Source: Arthrobacter sp. HY1533
GTDB taxonomy: Bacteria; Actinomycetota; Actinomycetes; Actinomycetales; Micrococcaceae
NCBI RefSeq assembly: GCF_027568515.1
Contig: NZ_JANKZF010000012.1
Span: 18,441 to 82,440 of the forward strand
Length of the DNA stretch: 64,000 nucleotides
Direction: 5' to 3'
The notes under the pieces are model-generated. The model did not search any database. It had not been told where the DNA came from and saw only the letters and a list, made by a program, of their open reading frames with translations. Shown piece by piece: positions 6,872-16,146 of the stretch (its first letter is position 1; each line of letters opens with the position of its first letter). Position numbers and translations under genes: made by a program.

Positions 6872-7615
6872 CTAGATGCTGGAGTAGCCGCCGTCGATCA
6901 GTATGTTCTCGCCCGTGATCATGCCTGCGTTCTCACCGGCCAGGTAGGCGATGAGGGAGGCCACCTCCTCCGGCTGGGCAAACCGGCCCGTGGGAATCCG
7001 CTTTTTCAGGTCCTCGCCCTTCTCGCCGGCCCAGGCCAGTTTGCCCAGGGGCGTTTCGACCACGGTGGGGGACACGGCGTTGACCGTGACGCCCCGCGGC
7101 GCCCATTCCATGGACAGGACCTTGGTCATGCCGAGGATGGCGGCCTTGCTGGCGCAGTAGGCCACGTGCTCATCCAGACCTATGACGCTGGCCTGCGAGG
7201 CAAGGTTGATGATGCGCCCGTAACCGGCTTCCGTCATGGCCCGGCCCGCGGCCTGGGCCATCTTGAAGCTGGCCGTGAGGTTCACGGCGAGCGTTGCATC
7301 CCACTTTTGTTCGCTCAGCTCCAGGGCCTTGTCCAGCAGCACGATGCCGGCGGAGTTGACCAGGACGTCCACCTTGCCGGCGGCAGCCAGGACCTGGCCG
7401 ATCGTGGCGGTTCCCGCGCCCTCGGCGGTCAGGTCCCGGGCGATGCCCTGGTGCCCGCTGCCTGGCAGCTTGGCCATCTCCGCATGGACCGTTTCACTGA
7501 GGTCCACGCCGAATACCTGGGCCCCGCGTTCGGCGAAGTGGCGCGCCACCGAGTTTCCAATGCCGCTGGCGGCGCCTGTGACGACGACCGTGCGGCCGGC
7601 AAATGTCTGCTCCAT
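6872..7615 (-). CDS. dthD: SDR oxidoreductase, probable D-threitol dehydrogenase
   Basis: A 247-residue classical short-chain dehydrogenase: NAD(P) motif TGAASGIG (13-20), NSAG (87-90), and catalytic Ser140, Tyr153 and Lys157. It is the last gene of the leftward operon and starts 2 nt after the isomerase stop, so it is translationally coupled. In Mycobacterium smegmatis an SDR of this type oxidises D-threitol to D-erythrulose, followed by a DhaK-type kinase and an RpiB-type isomerase; both partners are adjacent here. The SDR class is certain; the substrate is inferred from the operon and could be another polyol. Confidence 0.85.
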   Translation of the reverse strand: MEQTFAGRTVVVTGAASGIGNSVARHFAERGAQVFGVDLSETVHAEMAKLPGSGHQGIARDLTAEGAGTATIGQVLAAAGKVDVLVNSAGIVLLDKALELSEQKWDATLAVNLTASFKMAQAAGRAMTEAGYGRIINLASQASVIGLDEHVAYCASKAAILGMTKVLSMEWAPRGVTVNAVSPTVVETPLGKLAWAGEKGEDLKKRIPTGRFAQPEEVASLIAYLAGENAGMITGENILIDGGYSSI

Positions 7616-7617
7616 GG

Positions 7618-8076
7618 CTATGCCTCGTAACCGCAGATGGCGTCGACCTTGTCGGCCGAGGCGCTGGATGAATCAAAGGAGTACCCCAGCCATTCTGCAG
7701 CGAGCCGGCGGGCCAGCTCCACGCCGATGACGCGCTGGCCCATGCACAGGACCTGGGCGTTGTTGCTCAGCACGGAGCGCTCCACGGAGAAGGAATCGTG
7801 GGCAGTCACGGCGCGGATGCCCTTGACCTTGTTCGCGGCAATGGCCACGCCCAGGCCGGTGCCGCAGAACAGGATGGCCCTGTCGGCGAATCCGTCGGCC
7901 ACGAGCTTTGCCGCGTTGACGGCGATGTGGGGGTAGGCGGTTTTGTCGTTGGGGTCCACGCCAACATCGATGACCTCGGCGACCAGGCCGTTGGCGGCCA
8001 GGTCCTTCTTGATGATCTCCTTGTAGTCGACTCCGGCTTCGTCGCAGCCGATGACAACGCGCAATTTCTGGTTCAT
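7618..8076 (-). CDS. derI: RpiB/LacAB sugar-phosphate isomerase, probable D-erythrulose-4-phosphate isomerase
   Basis: A 152-residue RpiB-family protein. It has the N-terminal IGCDEAG phosphate/substrate loop, the CGTGLG loop with the family's catalytic Cys (Cys71), and AHD (His93) near the opened ring. It would convert a ketose phosphate to its aldose. With the DhaK-type kinase just upstream, D-erythrulose 4-phosphate to D-erythrose 4-phosphate is the best fit, feeding the pentose phosphate or shikimate routes. Ribose-5-phosphate isomerase activity is the alternative, but a housekeeping rpiB would not normally sit in a polyol operon. Confidence 0.88.
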   Translation of the reverse strand: MNQKLRVVIGCDEAGVDYKEIIKKDLAANGLVAEVIDVGVDPNDKTAYPHIAVNAAKLVADGFADRAILFCGTGLGVAIAANKVKGIRAVTAHDSFSVERSVLSNNAQVLCMGQRVIGVELARRLAAEWLGYSFDSSSASADKVDAICGYEA

Positions 8077-8108
8077 GGTGGGTTCCTTAGCTTTTGTTCG
8101 GTTGTGGG

Positions 8109-9833
8109 TCAGGCGCGTCCGGCAGCTGCCGGCAGCCCTGACAGCGCAGTGACCAGAAGCGCCAGGGACGTTGCGCCGGCATCCGGCGTGCCCACGGACT
8201 TGGCTGCCAGCGGACGGGCCCGGCCCAGCTTGGGGCTCAGGGCGGCGGTGGCCGCGGCCTGCTCCGTGGCGGTGGCGGCTGCCCCCTGCCAGGCGGCGTC
8301 GAATTCAACCCCTTCGGAGACGGCGGCCTCGAGGGCTTCAGTGAAGGGCAGCAGGGCGTCCACGAGTGTCTTGTCGCCGATGGTTGCGCGGCCCAGCTCG
8401 ATGATGGCGTCGGCAAATGCATGCGCTGCCGCCACATAGTGTTCGGGGGTGTAGCTGGGGCGGTTGTTCTCCAGGGTGGTTCCGGCGGCCTCCAGGGCGG
8501 CTCCCCACAGCACTCCCGAGGTGCCTCCGGCTTCTTCGGCCCAGGCCTGGCCCGCACGCTGCAGCACCCATGCGGCCCCGGCACCACCGCCGGCGGCCTG
8601 GCGGGCAGTCCGCAGTGCCGCGTCGACGCCCTTGACCATGCCGCGGCCGTGGTCGCCGTCGCCGGCAACGGCATCGATCTCGCCCAGGCGCTGCTCGTGT
8701 TCATGCAGCGTCGCGGCCATGATTTCAAGGCCGGACACCACGGCGCCGGCCAGCCGGGCCGAGGCCCCGGAATACTCCGGGGCCACAGCTGCATCCAGTT
8801 CCGCCTCTGCGCCATCTTGGGCGAACGCCTCCAATGCTGCGACGGGGGCCGCCTGCTTGCGGTAGGCGGGGGTGTAGGCGTCCGCCTTCCAGAACGTCTC
8901 AAGTTCCTCGTCGAGCCACATGAGCGTCAGCGAGGTGCCGCCCATGTCCAGGCTGGTCACCAGCTCGCCCACTTCCACATCCACCAGTTCCAGGCCGGCG
9001 GCGCGCAAACGCCGCGAGACGGGCCCCCATAGCAGGAACAGTTCCTCATACTTGGTGGTGCCGAGGCCGTTGAGGATCACTCCCACCCTGTTTCCTGCGC
9101 CGGCTGGGGCGGTGGCGAGCAGCTTCTCCACCAGCATGTCCGCGAGTGCGGAGGCCGTGGGCATGGGTTCGTCGCTGATACCGGGCTCCCCGTGGATGCC
9201 CAGGCCCAGGCCCAGGTGCCCCTCGGGAACGTCAAAGAGCGGCTTGTCGGCGCCCGGCATGGTGCAGCCGGTGAAGGCGACGCCGAGCGTGCGCGTTGCG
9301 GTGTTGGCCGCCCGCCCGGCACGTTCGACGCCGTCGAGGTCCAGGCCCGCGGCGGCCGCGGCGCCCATGACCTTGAAGACCGTGAAGTCCCCGGCGATGC
9401 CGCGGCGCTTTGCCTCGTCGTCGGCCGAGGCGATGTCGTCGGTGACCACAACGATGCGGGTGTCGATGCCTTCCTTGCGGAGGCGCTCGGCCGCAATGCC
9501 GAAGTTCATGTTGTCGCCGGCATAGTTGCCAAAGCTGAGCACCACGCCGCGGCCCTGGTTGGCAGCCTTGGCCACGGAATACACCTGGGCCGCCGACGGC
9601 GAGGTGAAGATGTTCCCCACCACGGCGCCGGTGGCGAATCCTGTTCCGACGAGCCCGGCGAAGGCCGGGTAGTGGCCGGATCCGCCGCCAATGACCACAG
9701 CCACCTGCGGTTCGCCGGCGCGGAGGGCAACGGCCCCGCCGGCCACTCCGCGCAGGCGGTCCGAGTAGATGTCCAGGAAGCCCTCAAACTGGTCGTCCGA
9801 AAAATCTGCCGGTGAATTGAATATCTTGGTCAT
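8109..9833 (-). CDS. derK: Fused DhaK-DhaL kinase, probable D-erythrulose kinase
   Basis: A 574-residue single-chain dihydroxyacetone kinase homologue. The N-terminal DhaK part (about 1-330) has [10 protein letters not shown] and GIHGEPG with His214, the residue that in the family binds the ketose carbonyl covalently. The C-terminal DhaL part (about 360-574) has the ATP-binding [12 protein letters not shown]. The fused form is ATP-dependent, unlike the split PEP-linked system. It should phosphorylate a short ketose; D-erythrulose is favoured by the flanking genes, dihydroxyacetone being the alternative. ATG 9831-9833 follows GGAG; the open frame extends far upstream but only as an overlap with the permease gene. 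Confidence 0.9.
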   Translation of the reverse strand: MTKIFNSPADFSDDQFEGFLDIYSDRLRGVAGGAVALRAGEPQVAVVIGGGSGHYPAFAGLVGTGFATGAVVGNIFTSPSAAQVYSVAKAANQGRGVVLSFGNYAGDNMNFGIAAERLRKEGIDTRIVVVTDDIASADDEAKRRGIAGDFTVFKVMGAAAAAGLDLDGVERAGRAANTATRTLGVAFTGCTMPGADKPLFDVPEGHLGLGLGIHGEPGISDEPMPTASALADMLVEKLLATAPAGAGNRVGVILNGLGTTKYEELFLLWGPVSRRLRAAGLELVDVEVGELVTSLDMGGTSLTLMWLDEELETFWKADAYTPAYRKQAAPVAALEAFAQDGAEAELDAAVAPEYSGASARLAGAVVSGLEIMAATLHEHEQRLGEIDAVAGDGDHGRGMVKGVDAALRTARQAAGGGAGAAWVLQRAGQAWAEEAGGTSGVLWGAALEAAGTTLENNRPSYTPEHYVAAAHAFADAIIELGRATIGDKTLVDALLPFTEALEAAVSEGVEFDAAWQGAAATATEQAAATAALSPKLGRARPLAAKSVGTPDAGATSLALLVTALSGLPAAAGRA

Positions 9834-9865
9834 TGCTGCTCCAGGTTTGTCTAGCTTGGGTTTTC

Positions 9866-11170
9866 TCAGTGTTGGCGGTTGCGGGAAGAGTCTTCCGGCA
9901 CCTTGAGGAAGTTGGTCAGGGCGAAGGCCACGCCGTAGAGGGCGACGAAAGCCCAAACGACGCCGGTGTTCCCGCCCCAGGGCAGGACGATGGCGACGAC
10001 GGCGGCACCCAGGAAGGCTGCGCCCCCGGCGGCCGTGGTGTACATGGCCATGGCGGCACCTTGGTGGGTGGGTGCCAGTGCCGGCATGATGGCGCCCATG
10101 GGCACAAAGCCGGCCAGCAGGATTCCGAAAACGACGCCAGCCAGGACCGACAGCCAGTAGCCCCAGTCGGAGCCGGGGGCCACCAGGTGCGGCACGTACC
10201 ACCAGGCCAGCAGGCCAAGGGCGGAGCCCAGGATGCCGAACCAGCGGACAGTGCGCACCCAGCCCCATTTGTCTCCAATGGCGCCGAAAACTGCGTTGAA
10301 GGCAATGTTGGAGGCGTAAACAATGACTGTCATCATGAGCCATTGGGTCTGCGTCCAGCCCAGCTGGCCGCCAATGACGGCTGGCAGGATGACAAACATG
10401 CCGTACTGCGGGGCCGTGTTGATCAGGCGGACAATGAAGCCGGCCAGAACACGCGGTTCGGTGCGCAGCAGCCGGAGGCCGGAAGTGAGAACTTTGGCGG
10501 TGGACTCGTGGGCGGGGGCGCTGCGCTGCGAGCCGCTCGGCTCCTTCACACCGAACCACACCAGGGCAAAGCCAAGCGTCACCAGGGCGATCGATGCCCA
10601 GAGCGTCTTGCTTTCACCCGTTGCCCCGCCGCCGAAGGTGGGGATGAAGACCAGGGCAAACAGCGAACCAAAGGTGGGCAGGCCGCCGGTGAACATGACG
10701 TAGAACCAGCCAACGGCCGTGCCCTTGCTTTTGGTGGGGGCAACGTTGTTGATCCACACCAGGAAGGCGAAGGCAAACAGCGGGTAGCCGAGGCCGCGGA
10801 AGAAGTAGGTGGCGAAGATGGCCGTGGCCGAACCTGTTCCCAGGCTAAACAGGAACAGGACTTCAAAGACCACCCAGCAGGCGAAGCCCAGGGCCATGAC
10901 CCGGCGCGGCCCCACCAGGTCGGACAGGGCGCCGGAAAGGTAGGAGGCAACCGTGACGGCGACGCCGTAGAGCATGATGATGGTTGGCACCAATGCGGCC
11001 TGGCTGCCCAGGGCGTTGGCCATGTGGGGGGAAATGAAGTTGGATTCAACACCGTTTCCGGTCATGAAGACCAGGACTGCCAGGAAGCCCCAGCGCAGGG
11101 AGTGCGGAATGCCGATCCGGTCGAGCCAGGTTTCCGCCGCCACGAGTGGCCGGCCGCTTAATGCTGTCAT
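9866..11170 (-). CDS. MFS polyol permease of the RbtT/DalT/CsbX type
   Basis: A 434-residue, 12-span major facilitator protein. MTGNGVESNFISPHMAN and SGALSDLVGPRRVMALG resemble the ribitol/D-arabinitol permease group (RbtT, DalT, CsbX). It is the second gene of the operon, 32 nt before the kinase. Uptake of a four-carbon polyol by proton symport is the likely role. The comparable M. smegmatis tetritol locus uses an ABC importer, so the MFS permease is a local replacement. Ribitol or arabitol uptake cannot be excluded from sequence alone. Confidence 0.88.
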   Translation of the reverse strand: MTALSGRPLVAAETWLDRIGIPHSLRWGFLAVLVFMTGNGVESNFISPHMANALGSQAALVPTIIMLYGVAVTVASYLSGALSDLVGPRRVMALGFACWVVFEVLFLFSLGTGSATAIFATYFFRGLGYPLFAFAFLVWINNVAPTKSKGTAVGWFYVMFTGGLPTFGSLFALVFIPTFGGGATGESKTLWASIALVTLGFALVWFGVKEPSGSQRSAPAHESTAKVLTSGLRLLRTEPRVLAGFIVRLINTAPQYGMFVILPAVIGGQLGWTQTQWLMMTVIVYASNIAFNAVFGAIGDKWGWVRTVRWFGILGSALGLLAWWYVPHLVAPGSDWGYWLSVLAGVVFGILLAGFVPMGAIMPALAPTHQGAAMAMYTTAAGGAAFLGAAVVAIVLPWGGNTGVVWAFVALYGVAFALTNFLKVPEDSSRNRQH

Positions 11171-11220
11171 GGAAAACGCCTTTGTTTTGATGGGAATGGT
11201 GGAAGGGTGTGGCTGGGAGG

Positions 11221-12348
11221 CTAGTTTGCGGCGCCCGGCAGAATGGAGACCTTGACGGAGGCACCGGCTGTGTCGGCAACCAGGTCCAGGGCTTCCTGGA
11301 ACTTGTCCAGGGGGAACTGGTCGGTGCAGATCTCATCGAGGGGCAGGATGCCGGACTCGATCATCTTGATGGCGGCCGGCCAGCAGTGCGGGCCCAGGTG
11401 GGCGCCGCGGACGTCGAGTTCCTTGTCATCGCTGATGATGGACCAGTCCACGGTGACGTCGGAGCCGAACACTGAGTATTCGACGTAGGTGCCCAGCTTG
11501 GCCAGCAGGTTCAGCCCCTGCCCGACGGCGGACGGGTGGCCGGTGCCCTCGATGTAGACGTCGGCCCCATAGCCGTCAGTCATGTCCTTGATGATCTGGA
11601 CGGCGTCCTCGCGCCCGACGTTGATGACCATGTCCGCGCCGCACTTGGTGGCCAGGGCCAGCTTGTCGTCTGACATGTCCAGGGCGATGACCTTCAGCGG
11701 GTTCTTGGCCTTGGCGCCGGCAACCATGCCCAGGCCGATGGGGCCACAGCCGGCGATGACCACGACGTCGTTGAACTTGATCTCGGCGCGCTCCACGGCA
11801 TGCAGTGAGCAGGAGAGGGGTTCGGCGAAGGCTGCGTGCGCCGGTGCGAGGTCCTTGGAAACCTTGTGGGTGAGGGCCTTTGTGGGGACCAATACGTATT
11901 CGGCCATTGCGCCGTTGTAGTTGCGGAAGCCGAACATGTCGTGGGGGCCGCACATCCAGTACTGGCCGCGGACGCAGTAGCGGCACTCGCCGCAGGGCAC
12001 GATCTGCTCGCAGGCAATCCGATCGCCGACTTCCAGGCCGTGGTGGGCCAGGCCGGCGCCGTCGCCGAGGACCACGGTGCCAATGAATTCGTGTCCGGGC
12101 GTGACGCCGGCCTGTGCCCATGCGGGGCGGTTCTCATCGCCCCAGAACTTCGGTGCACCGTGGTAGCACTTCAGGTCGCTGGCGCAGACGCCCACTGCCT
12201 CAACCTTGATGAGCAGTTCGCCCGGGCCGGGGACGGGGACGGGAAGTGTTTCCAGTACGTAGTTTTCGGGGCCGTGGACAACCACGGCTTGCATGGTGGT
12301 GGGCAGGGACGTGGATGCGGCAACGGTTTCAACAGCGGTGGTGGTCAT
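11221..12348 (-). CDS. eltD: Zinc-dependent erythritol/L-threitol-type dehydrogenase
   Basis: A 375-residue medium-chain alcohol dehydrogenase. Catalytic zinc ligands Cys55, His86 and Glu87 (in GHE) are present, with four structural-zinc cysteines (119, 122, 125, 133) and the nucleotide-binding GCGPIGLG. It resembles the mycobacterial erythritol/L-threitol dehydrogenase, which makes L-erythrulose. As first gene of the operon, its promoter carries the putative SorC operator. ATG 12346-12348 follows CTGGAGAAAACA. Two dehydrogenases of different families in one operon suggest that more than one tetritol isomer is used. The exact polyol is inferred, not shown. Confidence 0.87.
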   Translation of the reverse strand: MTTTAVETVAASTSLPTTMQAVVVHGPENYVLETLPVPVPGPGELLIKVEAVGVCASDLKCYHGAPKFWGDENRPAWAQAGVTPGHEFIGTVVLGDGAGLAHHGLEVGDRIACEQIVPCGECRYCVRGQYWMCGPHDMFGFRNYNGAMAEYVLVPTKALTHKVSKDLAPAHAAFAEPLSCSLHAVERAEIKFNDVVVIAGCGPIGLGMVAGAKAKNPLKVIALDMSDDKLALATKCGADMVINVGREDAVQIIKDMTDGYGADVYIEGTGHPSAVGQGLNLLAKLGTYVEYSVFGSDVTVDWSIISDDKELDVRGAHLGPHCWPAAIKMIESGILPLDEICTDQFPLDKFQEALDLVADTAGASVKVSILPGAAN

Positions 12349-12403
12349 TGTTTTCTCCAGTGGAAGTGTGATGCAGGTCAATGATTCAAGTGTGAATCCG
12401 CCC

Positions 12404-12458
12404 TGAACAAATGTCAAGAACATAATTTCTGAAACCCTGAACCGTGAAATTTTGTTCA
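12404..12458. promoter_or_regulatory. Divergent promoter region with nested inverted repeats, putative SorC operator
   Basis: GAACATAATTTC (12418-12429) and GAAATTTTGTTC (12445-12456) form a 12-bp inverted repeat with one mismatch. An outer perfect pair TGAACAAA (12404-12411) / TTTGTTCA (12451-12458) shares the right side. The region is AT-rich in a GC-rich background and lies between the regulator and the operon it most likely controls. Confidence 0.62.
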
Positions 12459-12536
12459 CAACGTCCCTGCTTCGGGCTACCATGGGTGCGGGCCTGCCGT
12501 GGGGCAGGCCCGGGAAAACAACCAGGGAGTAAGCGT

Positions 12537-13511
12537 TTGGCGACTGAGACTGCTGCCGCCGATGGCGGCGTCGAAAGCAGGTTTCCCGTGGAAACCCTGT
12601 ACCAGGCTGCCCACATGTACTACCTGGAGGATGTGAACCAGGCCCAGATTGCCGAAACCATGAAGGTTTCACGGCCCACAGTCAGCAGGCTGCTAACGGA
12701 GGCCCGGCGCATCGGCATGGTCAGGATCGAAGTTGTCCACCCCTCCACTGGCGCGACGGAATCACTGGCCGACGAACTGGCCAGGGCGCTGGGGCTGGAA
12801 AAGGTGTACCTGGCGGAAGGCGACCAGTCCGGCCGTCTGCGTGCAGGCCTGGCGCCCCTGGTGGGCGAGGCCATCCGGGACATGGAGCTGGCACCCGGAG
12901 ACATCCTGCTGGCCTCCTCAGGCCGGACCATCTACGAACTTGCGGGGGCCAAGCTGCCCCAGCTGCCCGGTGTCATTGTGGTGCCCACCGTGGGTGGCCA
13001 GACCGAGCCGGAACCCTGGTACCAGACAAATGAAATTGCCCGCGCCATGGCTGAACAGACCGGCGCCCGGCCGGCCTTTCTGTGGACGCAGGCGCTGCCC
13101 TCCCCGGACATGTTTGCGCTGCTGCAACACGACCCCGATTTCCAACGGATCCAGCGGTTGTGGGACTCAGCCAAGGGTGCCCTGCTGGGCATCGGGGCGC
13201 CACCCACCACGAGAAGCTCCATCTCCCGTTTCATACCCAAGGACAATGACTCACTGTCGCGTGCCGCAGGTGACATCTGCCTGAACTTCTTTGATGTCGA
13301 CGGGACTGAGATTCACTTCCCGGGCAGTGAAAACATGATCGCAACCCCGCCGGCGCTGCTGCGCACCATTCCCTGTTCCGTGGCGGTTGCCGTGGGCGTG
13401 GAGAAGGTGCGCAGCATTGTTGGCGGGGCCAATGCGAGGTATTTCCGGCGGCTGGCCACGGATGTCAAGACGGCAAAAGCCATTCTCGACGTGGTGCGCA
13501 CGGCCGGTTAG
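12537..13511 (+). CDS. SorC/DeoR-type sugar-responsive transcriptional regulator
   Basis: A 324-residue SorC-family protein with an N-terminal helix-turn-helix (about residues 30-55, QAQIAETMKVSRPTVSRLL) and a C-terminal sugar-phosphate-binding domain (LLASSGRTIYELA, VVPTVGGQTEPEPW, GIGAPP). Such regulators bind phosphorylated pathway intermediates and act as repressors or activators. The start TTG 12537 is chosen because AGGGAGT lies 6 nt upstream; a GTG 31 codons earlier would overlap the operator region. It is divergent from the tetritol operon and convergent with the FGGY kinase gene, and most likely controls both itself and the operon. Confidence 0.9.
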   Translation: MATETAAADGGVESRFPVETLYQAAHMYYLEDVNQAQIAETMKVSRPTVSRLLTEARRIGMVRIEVVHPSTGATESLADELARALGLEKVYLAEGDQSGRLRAGLAPLVGEAIRDMELAPGDILLASSGRTIYELAGAKLPQLPGVIVVPTVGGQTEPEPWYQTNEIARAMAEQTGARPAFLWTQALPSPDMFALLQHDPDFQRIQRLWDSAKGALLGIGAPPTTRSSISRFIPKDNDSLSRAAGDICLNFFDVDGTEIHFPGSENMIATPPALLRTIPCSVAVAVGVEKVRSIVGGANARYFRRLATDVKTAKAILDVVRTAG

Positions 13512-13556
13512 CCAAGCCGGCCAAGCCGGCCGAGCCTCGTGCGCGGTCCGGCGGTC

Positions 13557-15038
13557 TCAGGCCCCCTCGCGCTGGACTTGCGCCAGGGCGTGCATGTGCC
13601 CGGCCGTTGCCGGGTATAGCCGGCAGTAGTCCTGGAACAGGCTGTTGTACAGTTCCGCCGCTTCCGGGTTGGGCTCCACCACCCGCGCCGGGCGGGTCCA
13701 GTCGGTGTCCGGCGGAACCGCCCCGGTGCCGATGGCCGCCATGAGTGCATCGCCGTAGCTGGCGCCAATGGTCTGCTCCGGAATGATCTGGGGGCGCCCC
13801 AAAATGTCGCTGACCAGCTGGGTCCACAACGTTCCCTGGGTTCCGCCGCCCACCGCCAGGATCCGCTGGATGGGCTGGCCGGAGCTTTCGAACAGCTCCA
13901 AGCTCTGCCGAAGGCCAAAACAGATTCCCTCCAGCGCCGCCCGGACCAGGTGCCCGCGGCCATGCCGCAGGGTGAGCCCAATGATGGTGCCGCGGGCGTC
14001 GGGGTCAAGGATGGGGGATCGCTCGCCGGCAAAATATGGCAGCAGGAGCAGCCCGCCGGCACCGGGGCCGGCCGCTGCTGCCTCGGACATCAGCGTTTCC
14101 ATTGGGATCCCCCCAAACAACTGCGCCATCCACGTGATGAGGCTTCCTGAGGTCGACATGCCGCCGGCCAGGGTAAGGGATCCTCGCTCCACGCCGGCGG
14201 TGGTCCACAGCTGGCGGTGGGCATGGAATTCCTCCAGCACCTGGACAAAGAACATGGTGGAGCCGTACATCAGCATGAAGTCCCCGGGGTGGCGCACACC
14301 GGCACTGAAACCCTCTGCCCAGGCGTCAACTGTGCCGGCGCAAACCGGTGTCCCCTCGGGGATCCCCGTCGTCGCGGCGGCAGTCGCGGTGACGGCGCCA
14401 ATAATATCGGTGGACCAGGCCAGCCGTGGCATGGGAATGTGCCCGGCGATGGCACCTGCCCGCTCCGGGATCCAGGCCTGGGCGGTGATGTCATACAAGG
14501 GATCGCACTGGCTGGCCGTGTGGTGGTCAAGAACGTACTCACCCGTGAGCTTGGCGGTGAGGAAAGAGCTGGCACTGAACCAGTGCCTGGCCGCCGCAAA
14601 CACGCTCGGCTCCTGGTCGGCAAGCCAGCGCAGCTTGGGGCCCACAGCCTGCGAGGAGAGCACCTTGCCGCCGGTGGCGTACATGGCCTCCACCCCAAAT
14701 TCGGAGTTGAGGTCCTCGATCTGCCGCTCGGCCCGGGTGTCCACCCCGTAGAGGATGGCCGGGCGCAGTGGCCTGAACTCGGCATCGGTGACCACCAGGC
14801 AGGGTCCCAGTCCGCTGACCGCCACCCCCGCCACCAAGGCGGGATCGTTGCGGCTGAAAAGCTCGGTGCACAGGGCTGCGACCTCGGCCCACCAGGCGGT
14901 CTCGGCATCAAACTCGGCCCAGCCCGGGCGGGGGAGTGACACCTGGTGCGTGATGGCGGCCGTGTCCACAATGGATCCGTCGGATCCTGCCAGGACCGCC
15001 TTGCTGCTGCCCGTGCCTACATCAATGCCGAGGAACAT
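13557..15038 (-). CDS. FGGY-family carbohydrate kinase
   Basis: A 493-residue kinase with the ASKHA actin-like fold. The N-terminal phosphate-1 loop is FLGIDVGTGSSKAVLAG; the second signature region is RILAVGGGTQGTLWTQL, and SGLGPC and DAWAEGFSAG are also typical. The family phosphorylates sugars and polyols such as xylulose, glycerol or erythritol; the substrate cannot be read directly. Its place beside the tetritol operon suggests a four- or five-carbon substrate. It is convergent with the regulator, so it needs its own promoter upstream of 15038. ATG 15036-15038 gives the normal N-terminus; longer starts are out of family. Confidence 0.88.
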   Translation of the reverse strand: MFLGIDVGTGSSKAVLAGSDGSIVDTAAITHQVSLPRPGWAEFDAETAWWAEVAALCTELFSRNDPALVAGVAVSGLGPCLVVTDAEFRPLRPAILYGVDTRAERQIEDLNSEFGVEAMYATGGKVLSSQAVGPKLRWLADQEPSVFAAARHWFSASSFLTAKLTGEYVLDHHTASQCDPLYDITAQAWIPERAGAIAGHIPMPRLAWSTDIIGAVTATAAATTGIPEGTPVCAGTVDAWAEGFSAGVRHPGDFMLMYGSTMFFVQVLEEFHAHRQLWTTAGVERGSLTLAGGMSTSGSLITWMAQLFGGIPMETLMSEAAAAGPGAGGLLLLPYFAGERSPILDPDARGTIIGLTLRHGRGHLVRAALEGICFGLRQSLELFESSGQPIQRILAVGGGTQGTLWTQLVSDILGRPQIIPEQTIGASYGDALMAAIGTGAVPPDTDWTRPARVVEPNPEAAELYNSLFQDYCRLYPATAGHMHALAQVQREGA

Positions 15039-15153
15039 GGGTGTTTGCCTCCATGGTTGGGGGTGGGCAAGCCATTGCCGCAGGCTGCCGCCGATGCTGA
15101 ATGCCTCCATTATGTGTTGAATCCGCAAAAGCGGCGGCAGGCGCGGCTGCGGC

Positions 15154-16107
15154 TCAATGCCTGCGGTGGTCTTGGATGGCCATCCTGGGCCCGAATGCCG
15201 GCTTGCGGAATCCGCTGAGCTGAAGCATCCGCACCACACGCTGCCGCTGCCCGCGCCAGGGCTCGAGCAGTTTCAGCATGCCGGCATCGTCCACCGGCCG
15301 CCCCGCCAGCGCCCAGCCCACATAAGCGGCCAGGTGGTAGTCGCCCACGGCCACCTGGTCGGCGTCGCCGTGGGTGCGCTGGGTTGCCTCCGCCGCCGTC
15401 CACATCCCGATCCCAGGGATGGCCTGCATTTTCCGCCCGGCCTCCTCCGCCGTCAGCCGGGCCAGCCGTTCCAGGCCCGACGCCGAACGCAGCATCCGCT
15501 GGACCGTGGCCGAGCGCTGCGGCCCAACGCCTGCCTTGTGCCACTCCCAGGATGGGACCGCGGCCCATTGCGCCGGGGTGGGCGCCACCAGCAGGCCGGG
15601 CGGAATGTCCGGGTGCAGGCCCGCCCCGGGCGCCGGGGAGCCGAATTTTCGCAGGAGCGTCGCGTAGCCGCGGTGGGCCTCGAGTGAGGTGACCTTTTGT
15701 TCAAGGATGGCCGGCACCAGGGCGTCAACCACGCGCCCGGTGGAGGGCAGGCGCAGTGCCGGGTGCCGCCGTCGTGCCTCCCGGACGCGGTGCGGCAGCG
15801 AAGCGGCAAAGGCGGGGTCATCAAAACCGGACCAGTCGTCGTTCAGGCCCAGCAGCGCCGGGGCGCCGGCCAGGGCATGTTCGGAGCCCGGGCCCCAGCA
15901 TCGGACCAGCAGTTCGCCGCCGTGGTGCGTGATGCCCAGTGTTGCCGGGCCATCCGGGGTGTTGAAGGCCAGCCATGCGCCGCCCGGGGAGAGAGTGATG
16001 GTCCGGTCGCCGGGGCCGCGGCCAATGATGCCAAGGGTCTGGGCAAGGGAGTACGGGCCGCCGGCGTCGAAGGCCGTGGCGGGCCCGGTGGTTGCTGCGG
16101 CGCTCAT
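15154..16107 (-). CDS. HhH-GPD DNA glycosylase (3-methyladenine glycosylase type)
   Basis: A 317-residue protein of the helix-hairpin-helix GPD superfamily. An N-terminal beta-rich domain (about 1-100) precedes the helical part. The hairpin is MQAIPGIGMWTAAEA and the catalytic Asp lies in VAVGDYHLAAYVG downstream, the AlkA/AlkC-like arrangement. It should excise alkylated bases to start base excision repair in the cytosol. It is not obviously part of an operon with its neighbours. Confidence 0.88.
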   Translation of the reverse strand: MSAAATTGPATAFDAGGPYSLAQTLGIIGRGPGDRTITLSPGGAWLAFNTPDGPATLGITHHGGELLVRCWGPGSEHALAGAPALLGLNDDWSGFDDPAFAASLPHRVREARRRHPALRLPSTGRVVDALVPAILEQKVTSLEAHRGYATLLRKFGSPAPGAGLHPDIPPGLLVAPTPAQWAAVPSWEWHKAGVGPQRSATVQRMLRSASGLERLARLTAEEAGRKMQAIPGIGMWTAAEATQRTHGDADQVAVGDYHLAAYVGWALAGRPVDDAGMLKLLEPWRGQRQRVVRMLQLSGFRKPAFGPRMAIQDHRRH

Positions 16108-16146
16108 GCCTCCATGGTCGCACGCGGTCCTGACAAGGAGCAGGAT

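Noticed and set aside
9834..10559. N-terminal extension of the DhaK/DhaL kinase
   Set aside because: The frame stays open in antisense phase to nothing but overlaps the permease gene on the same strand; the family start with a ribosome-binding site is at 9833.
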